Shown here in pieces: positions 46,566 through 55,336 of a stretch of DNA of 64,000 bases. Each line of letters opens with the position of its first letter. The stretch's first letter is position 1. Origin of the DNA: Paenibacillus tyrphae (GTDB taxonomy: Bacteria > Bacillota > Bacilli > Paenibacillales > NBRC-103111); assembly GCF_027925525.1 (NCBI RefSeq), contig NZ_BSDJ01000011.1, positions 186,001-250,000 on the forward strand. The letters run 5' to 3'. A program made the translations under genes and the position numbers. Under the pieces are notes generated by a model. It did not search any database and was not told the DNA's origin. It saw nothing but the letters and a program-made list of their open reading frames with translations.

Positions 46566-47009
46566 ATGGCAGAGCAAAAATTTACGAATTGCGGCATGGA
46601 GCTGTATACGAATACGGAAATGATCGTGCGCGAAGACATTTTGGACAAAGCGAAGGAGCTGGCAGGACTGCTGGCTACCTCGAATGAAGTTCAGTTTTTC
46701 CAGCAGGCGGAGCAGCAAATTGCCGGGAACGATCAAATCCAGACGTTGATTAGCGCGATCAAAAAGAAGCAGAAGGAAATCGTCGCTTTCGAGTCGTTCG
46801 AGAATAAGAAGATGGTTGAAAAAATCGAGAAAGAAATCGACGATCTGCAGGATCAGCTCGACTCGATCCCGATTGTCAGCCAATTCAAGCAGTCGCAGGA
46901 AGATATCAATTACTTGCTGCAGCTCGTCATGAGTGTCATTCGCGACACCATCTCCGATACGATTACGGTGGAACAAGGAACGGTAGCCCGTTCGGGTTGC
47001 AGCGAGTAA
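46566..47009 (+). CDS. ricA: RicA (YmcA) Y-complex subunit
   Basis: A YlbF/YmcA-family helical protein of 147 residues. In B. subtilis RicA forms the Y-complex with RicF and RicT, carries Fe-S clusters, and directs RNase Y processing, competence, biofilm and sporulation. The helical core LDKAKELAGLLATSNEVQFFQQAEQ and the C-terminal RDTISDTITVEQGTV with a cysteine near the end fit the family. It lies 28 bases after miaB. RNase Y, its functional partner, is encoded 8 kb upstream in this window. Confidence 0.92.
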   Translation: MAEQKFTNCGMELYTNTEMIVREDILDKAKELAGLLATSNEVQFFQQAEQQIAGNDQIQTLISAIKKKQKEIVAFESFENKKMVEKIEKEIDDLQDQLDSIPIVSQFKQSQEDINYLLQLVMSVIRDTISDTITVEQGTVARSGCSE

Positions 47010-47041
47010 ACAACATTAATAGGAACACCCAATTAGCTCGA

Positions 47042-47087
47042 AGACCGGCGTGCAGCCCCGAATGGGGGAGGCAGGCCGGTTTTTTTA
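47042..47087 (+). terminator. Rho-independent terminator after ricA
   Basis: ACCGGC (47044-47049) with GCCGGT (47075-47080), an inner GCCCC/GGGGG arm, then TTTTTTT. Confidence 0.85.
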
Positions 47088-47161
47088 TCGGTTTCGGTTG
47101 GTATAATGTGGGGGGAATCACTGGATAATAAGTCGAAAAACTCCTAAGGAGGCACCGCTCG

Positions 47162-48511
47162 ATGTCATTGACAACCCACATTCCCGGTCCGAAAGGCCTG
47201 CCCCTTTCCGGCAACTTGCTTGCATTCCGCAAAGATCCGTTAGCGTTTCTCATGAAGGCGCGACAGCAGTACGGAGACGTGGCGCATATTCGCTTCGGAC
47301 CGTCCCGGCACGTCTATTTGATCAGCGATCCGGAGCAAATTAAAGAGGTGCTGCTCACGAAGCAAAGCGCTTTCCGCAAGGCAAAAGGTTTACAGACGGC
47401 CAAAGCGGTCGTAGGCGAAGGCATTCTGACAAGCGAGGGCGAGAAGCATATGCGGCAGCGCCGCTTGATGCAGCCATCGTTCCGCAAGGATCGAATCGGC
47501 AGCTACGCCGAGGCGATGATCGATTACGGCGAAAAGATGCTGGCGTCGTGGAAATCCGGAGAAAACCGGGACATTATGGACGATATGATGCAGCTGACGC
47601 TGGATATTATTACGCATACGATGTTTGGGACAAGCATTACGAATGGCGTGGACGATATCAGCCATGCGATTGACGTGGGAATGAAATATGTCACGCATAA
47701 AGCGACTTCCGTGATCGACATTCCGGAAAGCTTTCCGACAAAGAGCAATCTTGAATTCAAGCAGTCGGCTGCGACGCTGGATAAGGTGATCTTCGGGATT
47801 ATTGAAGAACGCCGGAAAAATTCGGACGCAAGCCGCGGCGATCTGCTTTCCATGCTTCTTGCGGCCCGGGATGAGGAAGACGGCTCGGGGATGAGCGACC
47901 GGCAAGTGCGGGATGAAGTGATGACGATTTTTCTCGCGGGCCATGAAACGACGGCCAACACGCTCTCTTGGACGTGGTATTTGCTGTCTCAAAACCCGCA
48001 GGCGGAGAAGGCGTTTCATGAGGAGCTGGACCATGTCTTAGATGGCCGTAGACCGACCTACAGCGACTTGGAGAAGCTTCCCTATACGCAGCATGTCGTC
48101 TCGGAGTCGATGCGGCTGTACCCGGCGGCATGGGCGATCAACCGGGAGGTGCAGCAGGAGGTGGAGATCGGCGGAAATACATACATGCCGGGAGATACAC
48201 TCATGATGAGCCAATATGTCATGCACCGCAGACCAGACTATTACGAGGAGCCTGAACGGTTCAAACCCGAACGTTTTGCGGGCGATCTGCTCAAAAAAAT
48301 TCCGGCGTTTGCCTATTTTCCGTTCGGCGGCGGTCCGCGGGTATGCATCGGCAACAACTTCGCGCTGATGGAGGCAGCCCTGCTGCTCGCAACAATCGGC
48401 AGCCGTTACACGCTTAGGCTGACGCCCGATCATCCTACGGTAGAGCCTGAACCGCTTGTTACGCTGCGGCCGAAGGGCGGCTTGCAGATGGTCGTGACGG
48501 CAAGAGGGTAG
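47162..48511 (+). CDS. Cytochrome P450
   Basis: Soluble P450 monooxygenase of 449 residues. The I-helix oxygen-binding motif is AGHETTANTLSW near residue 261, the ExxR motif is SESMRLYP near residue 318, and the heme-binding loop is FGGGPRVCIGNNFA with the proximal cysteine near residue 395. The IPGPKGLPLSGNLLAFRKDP start resembles fatty-acid or terpenoid-type class II P450s more than typical short bacterial class I enzymes. No ferredoxin, reductase or biosynthetic gene is adjacent, so redox partner and substrate are unknown. The ATG follows AAGGAGGCACCGCTCG. It marks the start of the accessory region. Confidence 0.93.
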   Translation: MSLTTHIPGPKGLPLSGNLLAFRKDPLAFLMKARQQYGDVAHIRFGPSRHVYLISDPEQIKEVLLTKQSAFRKAKGLQTAKAVVGEGILTSEGEKHMRQRRLMQPSFRKDRIGSYAEAMIDYGEKMLASWKSGENRDIMDDMMQLTLDIITHTMFGTSITNGVDDISHAIDVGMKYVTHKATSVIDIPESFPTKSNLEFKQSAATLDKVIFGIIEERRKNSDASRGDLLSMLLAARDEEDGSGMSDRQVRDEVMTIFLAGHETTANTLSWTWYLLSQNPQAEKAFHEELDHVLDGRRPTYSDLEKLPYTQHVVSESMRLYPAAWAINREVQQEVEIGGNTYMPGDTLMMSQYVMHRRPDYYEEPERFKPERFAGDLLKKIPAFAYFPFGGGPRVCIGNNFALMEAALLLATIGSRYTLRLTPDHPTVEPEPLVTLRPKGGLQMVVTARG

Positions 48512-48629
48512 ATATGGGCCATGACCGGTGGCTATCGTTCCCGACATTGGTTCTGGGGCGGGATAGACTGCGCCGGTTCCGGGGAAGCTTTGGGATGTCG
48601 GTAACGTTGGCGAAAAGGAGGAGCGGAGG

Positions 48630-48782
48630 TTGGATATCGTTAAATTTACGATTGATCCGCGCAATGAGGAAGAGCGTGAAGTACTGTTGAAGGAGATTCA
48701 CGAACACGGCGCTTTGTCGGAAGCGGAGAAGCAACAGCTTGCGGAGGAACTGAAAGAGCTGCAGCCCGAAGCTGCGCCCTGA
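48630..48782 (+). CDS. Small acidic hypothetical protein
   Basis: A 50-residue reading frame starting at TTG 48630, with AAAGGAGGA eight bases upstream and a second GGAGG directly before it. It encodes a soluble, charged, probably helical peptide beginning LDIVKFTIDPRNEEER and ending KELQPEAAP. Codon choice resembles the neighbouring genes, and the strong ribosome binding site is the main support. No family is recognised. It sits alone between the P450 gene and nikR, with a weak hairpin after it (48838-48868). Confidence 0.6.
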   Translation: MDIVKFTIDPRNEEEREVLLKEIHEHGALSEAEKQQLAEELKELQPEAAP

Positions 48783-48837
48783 GGTGGTTTAACAAGCCTG
48801 ACTATGCAACCGAAACTGCAAGCGATGACTGCCGGGA

Positions 48838-48874
48838 AGCCTCCTTCGCCGATTGCCGGCGGAGGGGGCTATTT
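48838..48874 (+). terminator. Weak terminator-like hairpin before nikR
   Basis: GCCTCC..CGCCG can pair with CGGCGGAGGGGGC around a short ATT loop; the following ATTTCGTTTG is a poor U-tract. Confidence 0.4.
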
Positions 48875-48908
48875 CGTTTGCGGCTGAATTCAGTTTGGGC
48901 GGCGGGTA

Positions 48909-48917
48909 TGCTACAAT
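48909..48917 (+). promoter_or_regulatory. Extended -10 element upstream of nikR
   Basis: TGCTACAAT at 48909-48917 fits an extended -10 promoter about 36 bases before the TTG start. No good -35 is visible. Confidence 0.45.
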
Positions 48918-48952
48918 AATCGGGAGAGCGTGCGGATTGAGGTGAACCATAG

Positions 48953-49417
48953 TTGGAGAAAGACGTATTGACCCGGTTTGGCGTGTCCATGCCGGAGGAA
49001 CTGATCAAGCGGTTTGATCAATATATTACGGAACAGGGCTACACGAACCGCTCGGAAGCGATCCGGGATCTCGTACGTAAAGTGCTATTGGAACCGGGCG
49101 GCTTGAAGGCCGATCAGCTCGTAGCGGGGACGATCGTTATGGTGTACGATCACCATGCGACCGATCTTCCTTTGCAGCTTATCGAGCTGCAGCATCATTA
49201 CCATCACGACATTATTTCGACGATGCATGTGCATCTGAATCACGATCAATGTCTCGAAATCATTGTCGTTCGCGGCTTGTTGTCCAAGCTTCGGGAGCTG
49301 CAGCACAAAATTCAAGTACAAAAGGGTGTGCTTTACGCCGAGCTTTCCGTCACGTATTTGGACGAGCGGGGGACCGAACAGGATCACGCCGATGCCGCGG
49401 AGCATCATCATAGCTAG
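48953..49417 (+). CDS. nikR: NikR-type nickel-responsive regulator
   Basis: Ribbon-helix-helix plus ACT-type regulator of 154 residues. The DNA-binding part is residues 6-45 (RFGVSMPEELIKRFDQY, YTNRSEAIRDLVRK). The nickel-site histidines and cysteine of NikR are visible in the HHYHHD, MHVHLNHDQCLE region near residues 80-102, matching the His-His-His-Cys site. It should repress or tune nickel uptake genes when nickel binds, but no nickel transporter, urease or hydrogenase gene is nearby, so its targets are elsewhere. A His-containing tail (AEHHHS) extends beyond the E. coli length. The start is TTG with GAGGTGAACC upstream. Confidence 0.92.
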   Translation: MEKDVLTRFGVSMPEELIKRFDQYITEQGYTNRSEAIRDLVRKVLLEPGGLKADQLVAGTIVMVYDHHATDLPLQLIELQHHYHHDIISTMHVHLNHDQCLEIIVVRGLLSKLRELQHKIQVQKGVLYAELSVTYLDERGTEQDHADAAEHHHS

Positions 49418-49428
49418 CCATTTTCAAG

Positions 49429-49472
49429 CGGTGGCTGTTTTCTTTGTTCGCAAAGAAGCGGCCACCGTTTTT
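49429..49472 (+). terminator. Rho-independent terminator after nikR
   Basis: CGGTGGC (49429-49435) with GCCACCG (49461-49467) and an inner CTTTG-TTCG-CAAAG hairpin, then TTTTTATT. Confidence 0.9.
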
Positions 49473-49604
49473 ATTGGCCGGCTTCGTTTGAAAGTCTTCA
49501 ATATCGATTTAAAAAAAGAGAACGAGTGACCGATAAACTAATGGTATGGGAAAGAAAGGTGTTTTTTTCTAAGCCATTAATACATGGAAAAGAGGTAACC
49601 GGGA

Positions 49605-51305
49605 ATGACGATGATTGGCATTGATCTAGGGACGACGAACAGTCTGGTCGCTTATTGGACGGAGGACGGTCCTGCAATTATTCCGAATGTGCTCGGGGAG
49701 CGTTTGACCCCTTCGATAGTAAGTGTGGACGAAAACGGCGAGATACTGATCGGTCAAATCGCAAAAGAACGATTAATTACTCATCCGGATCTTACGGCAG
49801 CTACCTTCAAGCGCTATATGGGAACGGAGAAAACGTATCGTCTGGGACCGTATACTTTTTCTCCGGAAGAGCTGTCTTCGTTCGTCATCAAATCGCTTAA
49901 GGCAGACGCGGAGGCTTTTTTCGGACATCCCGTGACGGAGGCCGTGATCAGCGTTCCGGCTTATTTCAACGATACTCAGCGCAAGGCGACGAAGCGTGCG
50001 GCTGAATTCGCTGGCTTGAAGGTGGAGCGGCTGATCAGCGAACCGACGGCTGCGGCGATTTCCTACGGTCTTCATCAGCAGCAGGACAATACGAAGTTTC
50101 TCGTCTTCGACTTGGGCGGCGGCACGTTCGACGTTTCCATCTTGGAGTTTTTCGAGGGCGTGATGGAAGTGCAGTCGATAGCCGGTGACAACTACTTGGG
50201 CGGAGAGGATTTTACCCAACTGCTTGTTTCTTACTTTATCGAAACCCATGGGATCGACTTCCAAGAGCTGGATTTTAAAGCCCGTTCCGCGCTGTTCAAG
50301 CAGGCTGAAATATGCAAAAGGCTTTTAGGCTCGGACAACGAAGGGAAAATGAGCTTCACGCTGGAAGATCGTACGTACGAGGCGACTTTGAACCGCAACG
50401 ATTTTGAGAAAATTGCCGGGCAGCTTATGCTGCGGCTGCGTCATCCGATCGAGCGCGCACTACGGGACGCTTCCTTGTCGCCGGACGATCTGGACGCGGT
50501 TATTTTGATCGGAGGGGCGACCCGAATGCCGATCATCAAATCGGTGGTTAGCAAAATGTTCGGCCGGCTGCCATTTACCCAAATCAATCCCGATGAGGCC
50601 GTTGCCTTGGGAGCTGCCATTCAAGTTGCGCTGAAGGAAAGAAACGAAGCGTTGAAAGAGGTTGTTCTGACGGACGTATGTCCCTATACGCTTGGTATTG
50701 AAACGACGAAGCGGATGGGGAACGATAAATTTGACGACGGTCATTTCTGCCCGATTATCGAGCGGAACACCCCGATTCCTGTCAGTAAAGTAGAGTCGTT
50801 TTGGACGCTTCACGATAATCAGTCAAGCATACGCGTGATCGTTTATCAAGGGGAAAGCCGGCGGGTGGAAAATAACCTGAAGTTGGGCGAGCTGCTTGTC
50901 GAGGTGCCTCCCGACAAAGCCGGTGAGCAATCCATCGACGTCCGGTTTACGTATGATATTAACGGCATTCTGGAGGTCGAAGTCACTACGGTCAGCACGG
51001 GCGTGAAAAAGAAGACGATTATTCAGAAAAATCCGGGCAAGCTGTCGGAGCTGGAAATTGAAGAAAGATTGAACCAACTGAAAGACATCAAAATCCATCC
51101 CCGGGAAAGAACGGAGAATCGGCTGCTGCTTGCCAAGGGCGAACGGCTGTACGAGGAAGCGCTCGGGGAGAAGCGGTCGGAGATTGCGTTTTTGCTAGAG
51201 CAGTTCGAACGGGTTCTCGCCTCTCAAAATGAGTACGAAATCAAAAAGGCATCCTCGGTTCTCCGGAAGCAGCTGGAGCATTTGGAGAGGTGGCGTGACT
51301 ATTAA
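49605..51305 (+). CDS. hscC: HscC-type Hsp70 chaperone
   Basis: Hsp70 ATPase of 566 residues, short like HscC and lacking much of the helical lid of DnaK. The nucleotide-binding domain has MIGIDLGTTNSLVAYW, the second phosphate motif VFDLGGGTFDVSILEF near residue 165, and ILIGGATRMPIIKSVV near residue 300. A substrate-binding beta domain follows from about 380. It is distinct from the housekeeping DnaK, which is not in this window. Its stop overlaps the start of the first J-like gene (TAATG), and the next four genes are closely spaced, indicating one operon. In E. coli, HscC works with dedicated J proteins; the same is inferred here. Confidence 0.9.
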   Translation: MTMIGIDLGTTNSLVAYWTEDGPAIIPNVLGERLTPSIVSVDENGEILIGQIAKERLITHPDLTAATFKRYMGTEKTYRLGPYTFSPEELSSFVIKSLKADAEAFFGHPVTEAVISVPAYFNDTQRKATKRAAEFAGLKVERLISEPTAAAISYGLHQQQDNTKFLVFDLGGGTFDVSILEFFEGVMEVQSIAGDNYLGGEDFTQLLVSYFIETHGIDFQELDFKARSALFKQAEICKRLLGSDNEGKMSFTLEDRTYEATLNRNDFEKIAGQLMLRLRHPIERALRDASLSPDDLDAVILIGGATRMPIIKSVVSKMFGRLPFTQINPDEAVALGAAIQVALKERNEALKEVVLTDVCPYTLGIETTKRMGNDKFDDGHFCPIIERNTPIPVSKVESFWTLHDNQSSIRVIVYQGESRRVENNLKLGELLVEVPPDKAGEQSIDVRFTYDINGILEVEVTTVSTGVKKKTIIQKNPGKLSELEIEERLNQLKDIKIHPRERTENRLLLAKGERLYEEALGEKRSEIAFLLEQFERVLASQNEYEIKKASSVLRKQLEHLERWRDY

Positions 51306-53260
51306 TGCGAATGTGGGAAATACTGGGGATCGAGCCGACGCATGAGGTATTGGCGATTAAGAAAGCTTATGCCGCTAAGCTGAAAGTCCATCATCCCGAG
51401 GACGATCCGACCGGTTATCAGCAGCTAAGGGAAGCGTATGACCAGGCGATTAAGCTGGCGAAGCGGCAGCAGAAACAGACGAGTCATTCGAACGAAGAGC
51501 CGGAAGTTTTCGAGACATTAGACGTCAGGGAGGAAGACGGAAGCGAAGCGGAAGACGTTGCAGAGCATGAGGAAGACGAGCTGTATGATGAAGACGACGG
51601 ACCGCAGCGCATTCCCCGTATGGTCATTTGGCAAGAGCAGGGCAAGGAAAGAGACGACCCTGAAAGCCAAGCAGAGCATTTTATGGAGCGGGTAGAGGAG
51701 CTTTACGGCAAATTTCCGTCGCGAATCAATCCGAACCAATGGGCCGAGCTGTTGAATTCCGACGTCGTATGGAACATTAACCTGCAGAACGGCATTTCCG
51801 GCCGGCTGCTTGATTTTTTGGAAGAACATTATTTTTTGCCTAAAGAGGTTTGGAAGCTTCTGGACAGCGCGTTTCATTGGAATGGGCTGGTTGCGGAAGA
51901 CAAGGAAAGCTTCTTGGAACAATACCCCCAAGTATACAGTTACGCTTTTGCGGAATCGTACGAAGTGGCAAACATGGGGTATTCCCTTCTGCTGGGTGCG
52001 GGGGAGATCGATCATGAAGCCTACCTTCATTATCGCGAGGAAGCATGGTTGGCTTTGATGCATAATGACTTGGCGGCTGCCAATCATTCGCTGCAGAAGG
52101 CTTGGGAACTTTTCGATGCGGACCCGGCCGTGATTCGTTTAGAGGCCGAATACGGCTGGCGCAGCGGGGAGTCGGAGAGGACGCTTGCTATGAGTAATCG
52201 TCTGATTCAGTTGTGTCCCGACCAGGTAGACGGCTATTTATACCGTTCGCGCATATGGATGCAGACTGGAAAACTGCCTGAGGCGGTACAAGACTTGCAG
52301 CACATTCTTGCACAATTTCCGGACCACATGCTCGCGCTATCGCTGACCGGGACCTGTTATAAAAGACTGGGTGATCTGGAAAAAGCCAAGGAGATGTTCC
52401 AACGCATTCTTGCTTTGGATGCGAACGATATCGAAGCGGTTTTGGCCTTGGCGGAAATCAATGCGCTAACTATAAAAGAGTTGAGAGTACGGCGTGAAAA
52501 AGGCAGCGGACGCGTTGTTCGGCGGCTTTACGGAGAGTTGGGAAAAGTGCCTCTGCATAAGCGTTTGAAGAATGCCGCTTATTTTTTTGTTTCTCATAAA
52601 TGGTTCAGTCTGATTTGCATTGTGGCGCTGCATTTCTGGATAGCGAGTTCGTTTGTGAAGCATACGGGGGAGACGCCCTTGGCCTATTGGAGTGAAACTA
52701 TGAGGCCGGTGAACGTCATGAACGTATCTTCTGCGTCCGACTGGAAGCTTCTGCCTCCGAAAGCGGCTGCCGTGCGGGTCAAGCTCGCCGATGCGTCTTA
52801 TATGGCTCTTCAAGAAGTGAAGGTCAAAGACAACAGCGGTAAGGAGACGACGAGGTACCTTTCCTTGGACGAGGCCAAGAAGCAGGGACTCCAATCGAAC
52901 ATTACAGGTCATATTTGTATGGGCTATCTCGATGGAGAAGCGATCCTCGTAGTCGGCAATTATAAGCAAGCCAAAGAAATTTACGATTCTCGAAGGATAG
53001 AGCTGGAAGGCACTGTTCGCCCCATGCCTGACGAGCTTAAGACGGAAATCGAGAAATGGAAAAACCGAAGCTCGAAGAGCGGGATTTCGAAGCCGCTTCC
53101 CCTGTTCGACAACTATATCGACGCCACAACGAAGCCGGGCAAGAAGGCTCTCCCAAGCCTGCCATTGAGGATTTATTTTTATTTGTTCATCTTAGGGTTG
53201 TTTTATATTTCGGTGCTGCGGGAGCTGCGGAGAGTTAGCAGGTTCTTCGGCTATAACTGA
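51305..53260 (+). CDS. Membrane J-like protein with HPE motif and helical repeats (copy 1)
   Basis: A 651-residue protein that starts with a J-like domain (residues 1-60: MWEILGIEPTHEVLAIKKAY, then KVHHPEDDPTGYQQLREAYD). The invariant HPD of J domains reads HPE at residues 30-32. An acidic stretch (about 60-115) is followed by TPR-like helices to about 400. A membrane segment lies near 433-452 and a second near 621-639, with about 165 residues between them, probably outside the membrane. Residues 1-400 are clearly paralogous to the 53956 gene. It overlaps hscC by one base. ATG 51311 is an alternative start that aligns with the paralogue's first Met. It is predicted to be a membrane co-chaperone of HscC. 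Confidence 0.85.
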   Translation: MRMWEILGIEPTHEVLAIKKAYAAKLKVHHPEDDPTGYQQLREAYDQAIKLAKRQQKQTSHSNEEPEVFETLDVREEDGSEAEDVAEHEEDELYDEDDGPQRIPRMVIWQEQGKERDDPESQAEHFMERVEELYGKFPSRINPNQWAELLNSDVVWNINLQNGISGRLLDFLEEHYFLPKEVWKLLDSAFHWNGLVAEDKESFLEQYPQVYSYAFAESYEVANMGYSLLLGAGEIDHEAYLHYREEAWLALMHNDLAAANHSLQKAWELFDADPAVIRLEAEYGWRSGESERTLAMSNRLIQLCPDQVDGYLYRSRIWMQTGKLPEAVQDLQHILAQFPDHMLALSLTGTCYKRLGDLEKAKEMFQRILALDANDIEAVLALAEINALTIKELRVRREKGSGRVVRRLYGELGKVPLHKRLKNAAYFFVSHKWFSLICIVALHFWIASSFVKHTGETPLAYWSETMRPVNVMNVSSASDWKLLPPKAAAVRVKLADASYMALQEVKVKDNSGKETTRYLSLDEAKKQGLQSNITGHICMGYLDGEAILVVGNYKQAKEIYDSRRIELEGTVRPMPDELKTEIEKWKNRSSKSGISKPLPLFDNYIDATTKPGKKALPSLPLRIYFYLFILGLFYISVLRELRRVSRFFGYN

Positions 53261-53276
53261 TAAGTGGGGAGAGAAC

Positions 53277-53918
53277 ATGCCTATGACCACGGCGGCGGAG
53301 AAGGTAATGAACGATTACGTTGAGGCGATGACTTCGCTATGTATCGTCGGGAAATTCGGTGACTATTTTTTGCACAATCCTGAGATGATCTTCGAGCGGC
53401 GAAGCATTTTACGGGGGCTGCTCAGGTTTTGGAACCTCGAAAATGCAGAGGACCTTAAACAAAATATAGAGTGGACGATAGCGGAAGGAGCCAGAAAGGA
53501 ATTTGCGGAGCTGTACATTAGGCTATTATCCGTTTCGGAGGCCGAACGAGCTTCGATCGGACAAAATACCGACGATCCTACACGCAAACATAGGCTGTCC
53601 GTTGTCACGCAATATTTGTGGCGCATGCCAACCGTCGGCATAGCGGCGCACGATTATTCCATGGCGGTATACAGAGCCTGTGCTGGACGGAAGCTGGGTT
53701 ATTTAACGGAACAGGAGAAGTGGGCCTATATCGAAAAGGTCATCCCGAGGGTCAAGGGCGATTTTTCCAGTTGGAAGGACTACCTATTTAGCTTTCATGT
53801 GGGCGCCGTCTTTACATCCCATCTCTTGAATGGAGATTATGTAAGCGAAAACAGCGTATTGCTGACGAAACTGCTATTTTCGCGTAACGATTCCTTTCGA
53901 AGGGCCACCTTGGGCTAA
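53277..53918 (+). CDS. DUF1266-family protein (copy 1)
   Basis: A 213-residue soluble protein. The C-terminal part, about residues 121-180, fits the DUF1266 pattern: GIAAHDYSMAVYRACAGRKL, GYLTEQEKWAYIE and the SSWKDY tryptophan motif. The N-terminal part is helical (MNDYVEAMTSLCIVGKFGDY). It is paralogous to the 55337 gene. Function unknown; in E. coli two DUF1266 proteins (YbeR, YbeU) are encoded beside HscC and its J proteins. It lies 16 bases after the first J-like gene. ATG 53283 is an alternative start with better spacing from GGGGAGAG. Confidence 0.8.
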   Translation: MPMTTAAEKVMNDYVEAMTSLCIVGKFGDYFLHNPEMIFERRSILRGLLRFWNLENAEDLKQNIEWTIAEGARKEFAELYIRLLSVSEAERASIGQNTDDPTRKHRLSVVTQYLWRMPTVGIAAHDYSMAVYRACAGRKLGYLTEQEKWAYIEKVIPRVKGDFSSWKDYLFSFHVGAVFTSHLLNGDYVSENSVLLTKLLFSRNDSFRRATLG

Positions 53919-53955
53919 GCCCTTGGTCGGAAAGGGAGTGTGAAGTCTTATACAA

Positions 53956-55290
53956 ATGTGGAACATTCTAGATATCGAACCGACGAATGAACTATCCGTC
54001 ATCAAAAAGGCTTATGCGCGGAAATTAAAGCAACACCATCCCGAGGACGATCCGGAAGGCTATCAGCGGCTTCGGGAGGCTTACGATCAAGCGGTTCGCG
54101 CGGCCAAACGAAATCTTAAGCTCGATTCATTTCGTGATTTGACGGAGGAGGCTGCCGCCGAGAAAGAAGAAAGCGGGCAAAGCGATCCCGGACAAGACGA
54201 GCAAAAAGAGGAAGGTCAGCCGGTTGTTATTCCCTCCCGGATGCTGTTCACGGACCCGGCTGCTAGGGTGAAGAGCACAGAAGAGCGATTAAGTGAGTTT
54301 ATAGAAAAAGTAACCGTCGTATACCGCGACATCGTGCAAAGGATCGACATGGACTCGTGGCAGAAGCTGCTCTATGACGATATCATGTGGGATGTCAAGC
54401 TTCAACGTGAGGTCTACAAACGAATGACCGTGTTTTTAGATCGACACCCCTATTTGCCCAGAGACGTCTGGCAGCTGCTCGAAAGCAGCTTCTGCTGGAA
54501 GGAAAAGGCGCAGGACGATCGCGAATCGTTTTCCAGGCAGTTTCCCAACGTGTTTCTTCATGTGTTTGCCGATCCGTATTACGCCACGAGCCTGCGCTTC
54601 ACTTTCCTTACCAAGGCGGGCGACATCGATTGCGAGGCTTTTCTGAGGTATCGGCTGGGCGCGCTGCTGGCCTTGAAACATAATCACATGGAGCAAGCGG
54701 AAGAGATGCTAAACCGGGCATATGAGCTGTTTCCCGACGATCCGGATCTGCTGCGGCTGCAAGCGGAATATTTTCTCCGGCTTGGCACCTTGAGCCGTGC
54801 GTTGACTGCTATCGACCGCTGGATTGCTTTGACTCCCGACGATCCGGAGCTGTATTGGTATCGTGCCCGAATTTATGTTAAAAGTAACCGGCTGACCGAG
54901 GCGATTCAAGATGTGACATACTTTCTTTCGCTCAATCCGGGTCATCCCGGCGCGTTGTCTCTTGCGGCAAAATGCTATACAAAGCTGGGGGATCCGGCAT
55001 CTGCACGCGACATGTACCTTCGTCTGCTGGAGCTGCAGCCAGACGACATTGAAGCGCTTGTCTGTCTCGCCGAAGTCGCCCATCCGGAGACTGGACCAAC
55101 GAGCTTGCCAGCGTCTCCGACGGCTTCGGTCGATCAATTGCCGGCTCAGGATACGGAGCGTGCGGCTTCGCGCCTTCCGGAAGAGCATGCTAGGGCAAAT
55201 AAATCGTCGTTTTTTTCCATAAAAAATTTGACTCTTATATTGGTATTGGGCTGGTTCTGCTTAAACTTAATTCGGATGTTGTTTCGTTAA
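53956..55290 (+). CDS. Tail-anchored J-like protein with HPE motif and helical repeats (copy 2)
   Basis: Paralogue of the 51305 gene, 444 residues. The J-like domain is MWNILDIEPTNELSVIKKAY, then KQHHPEDDPEGYQRLREAYD, again HPE in place of HPD (residues 28-30). Helical, TPR-like repeats cover about 240-370. A single membrane segment at the extreme C-terminus (near 423-441, LTLILVLGWFCLNLIRM) would anchor it with the J-like domain in the cytoplasm. It lacks the outside domain of copy 1. An in-frame stop at 53941 fixes the ATG; the nearest GGGAG is about 16 bases upstream, which predicts weak or coupled initiation. Confidence 0.85.
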   Translation: MWNILDIEPTNELSVIKKAYARKLKQHHPEDDPEGYQRLREAYDQAVRAAKRNLKLDSFRDLTEEAAAEKEESGQSDPGQDEQKEEGQPVVIPSRMLFTDPAARVKSTEERLSEFIEKVTVVYRDIVQRIDMDSWQKLLYDDIMWDVKLQREVYKRMTVFLDRHPYLPRDVWQLLESSFCWKEKAQDDRESFSRQFPNVFLHVFADPYYATSLRFTFLTKAGDIDCEAFLRYRLGALLALKHNHMEQAEEMLNRAYELFPDDPDLLRLQAEYFLRLGTLSRALTAIDRWIALTPDDPELYWYRARIYVKSNRLTEAIQDVTYFLSLNPGHPGALSLAAKCYTKLGDPASARDMYLRLLELQPDDIEALVCLAEVAHPETGPTSLPASPTASVDQLPAQDTERAASRLPEEHARANKSSFFSIKNLTLILVLGWFCLNLIRMLFR

Positions 55291-55336
55291 AATTTTCCCA
55301 TTAAAGAAAAAAGAAAGGAGGCCCGGCTGCTTCGTC

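Noticed and set aside
49527..49555. A possible sigma-B or ECF-type promoter upstream of hscC
   Set aside because: Neither a GTTTAA/GGGTAT pair nor a convincing ECF pair is present at proper spacing; TTGAAA at 49488 also lacks a good -10.
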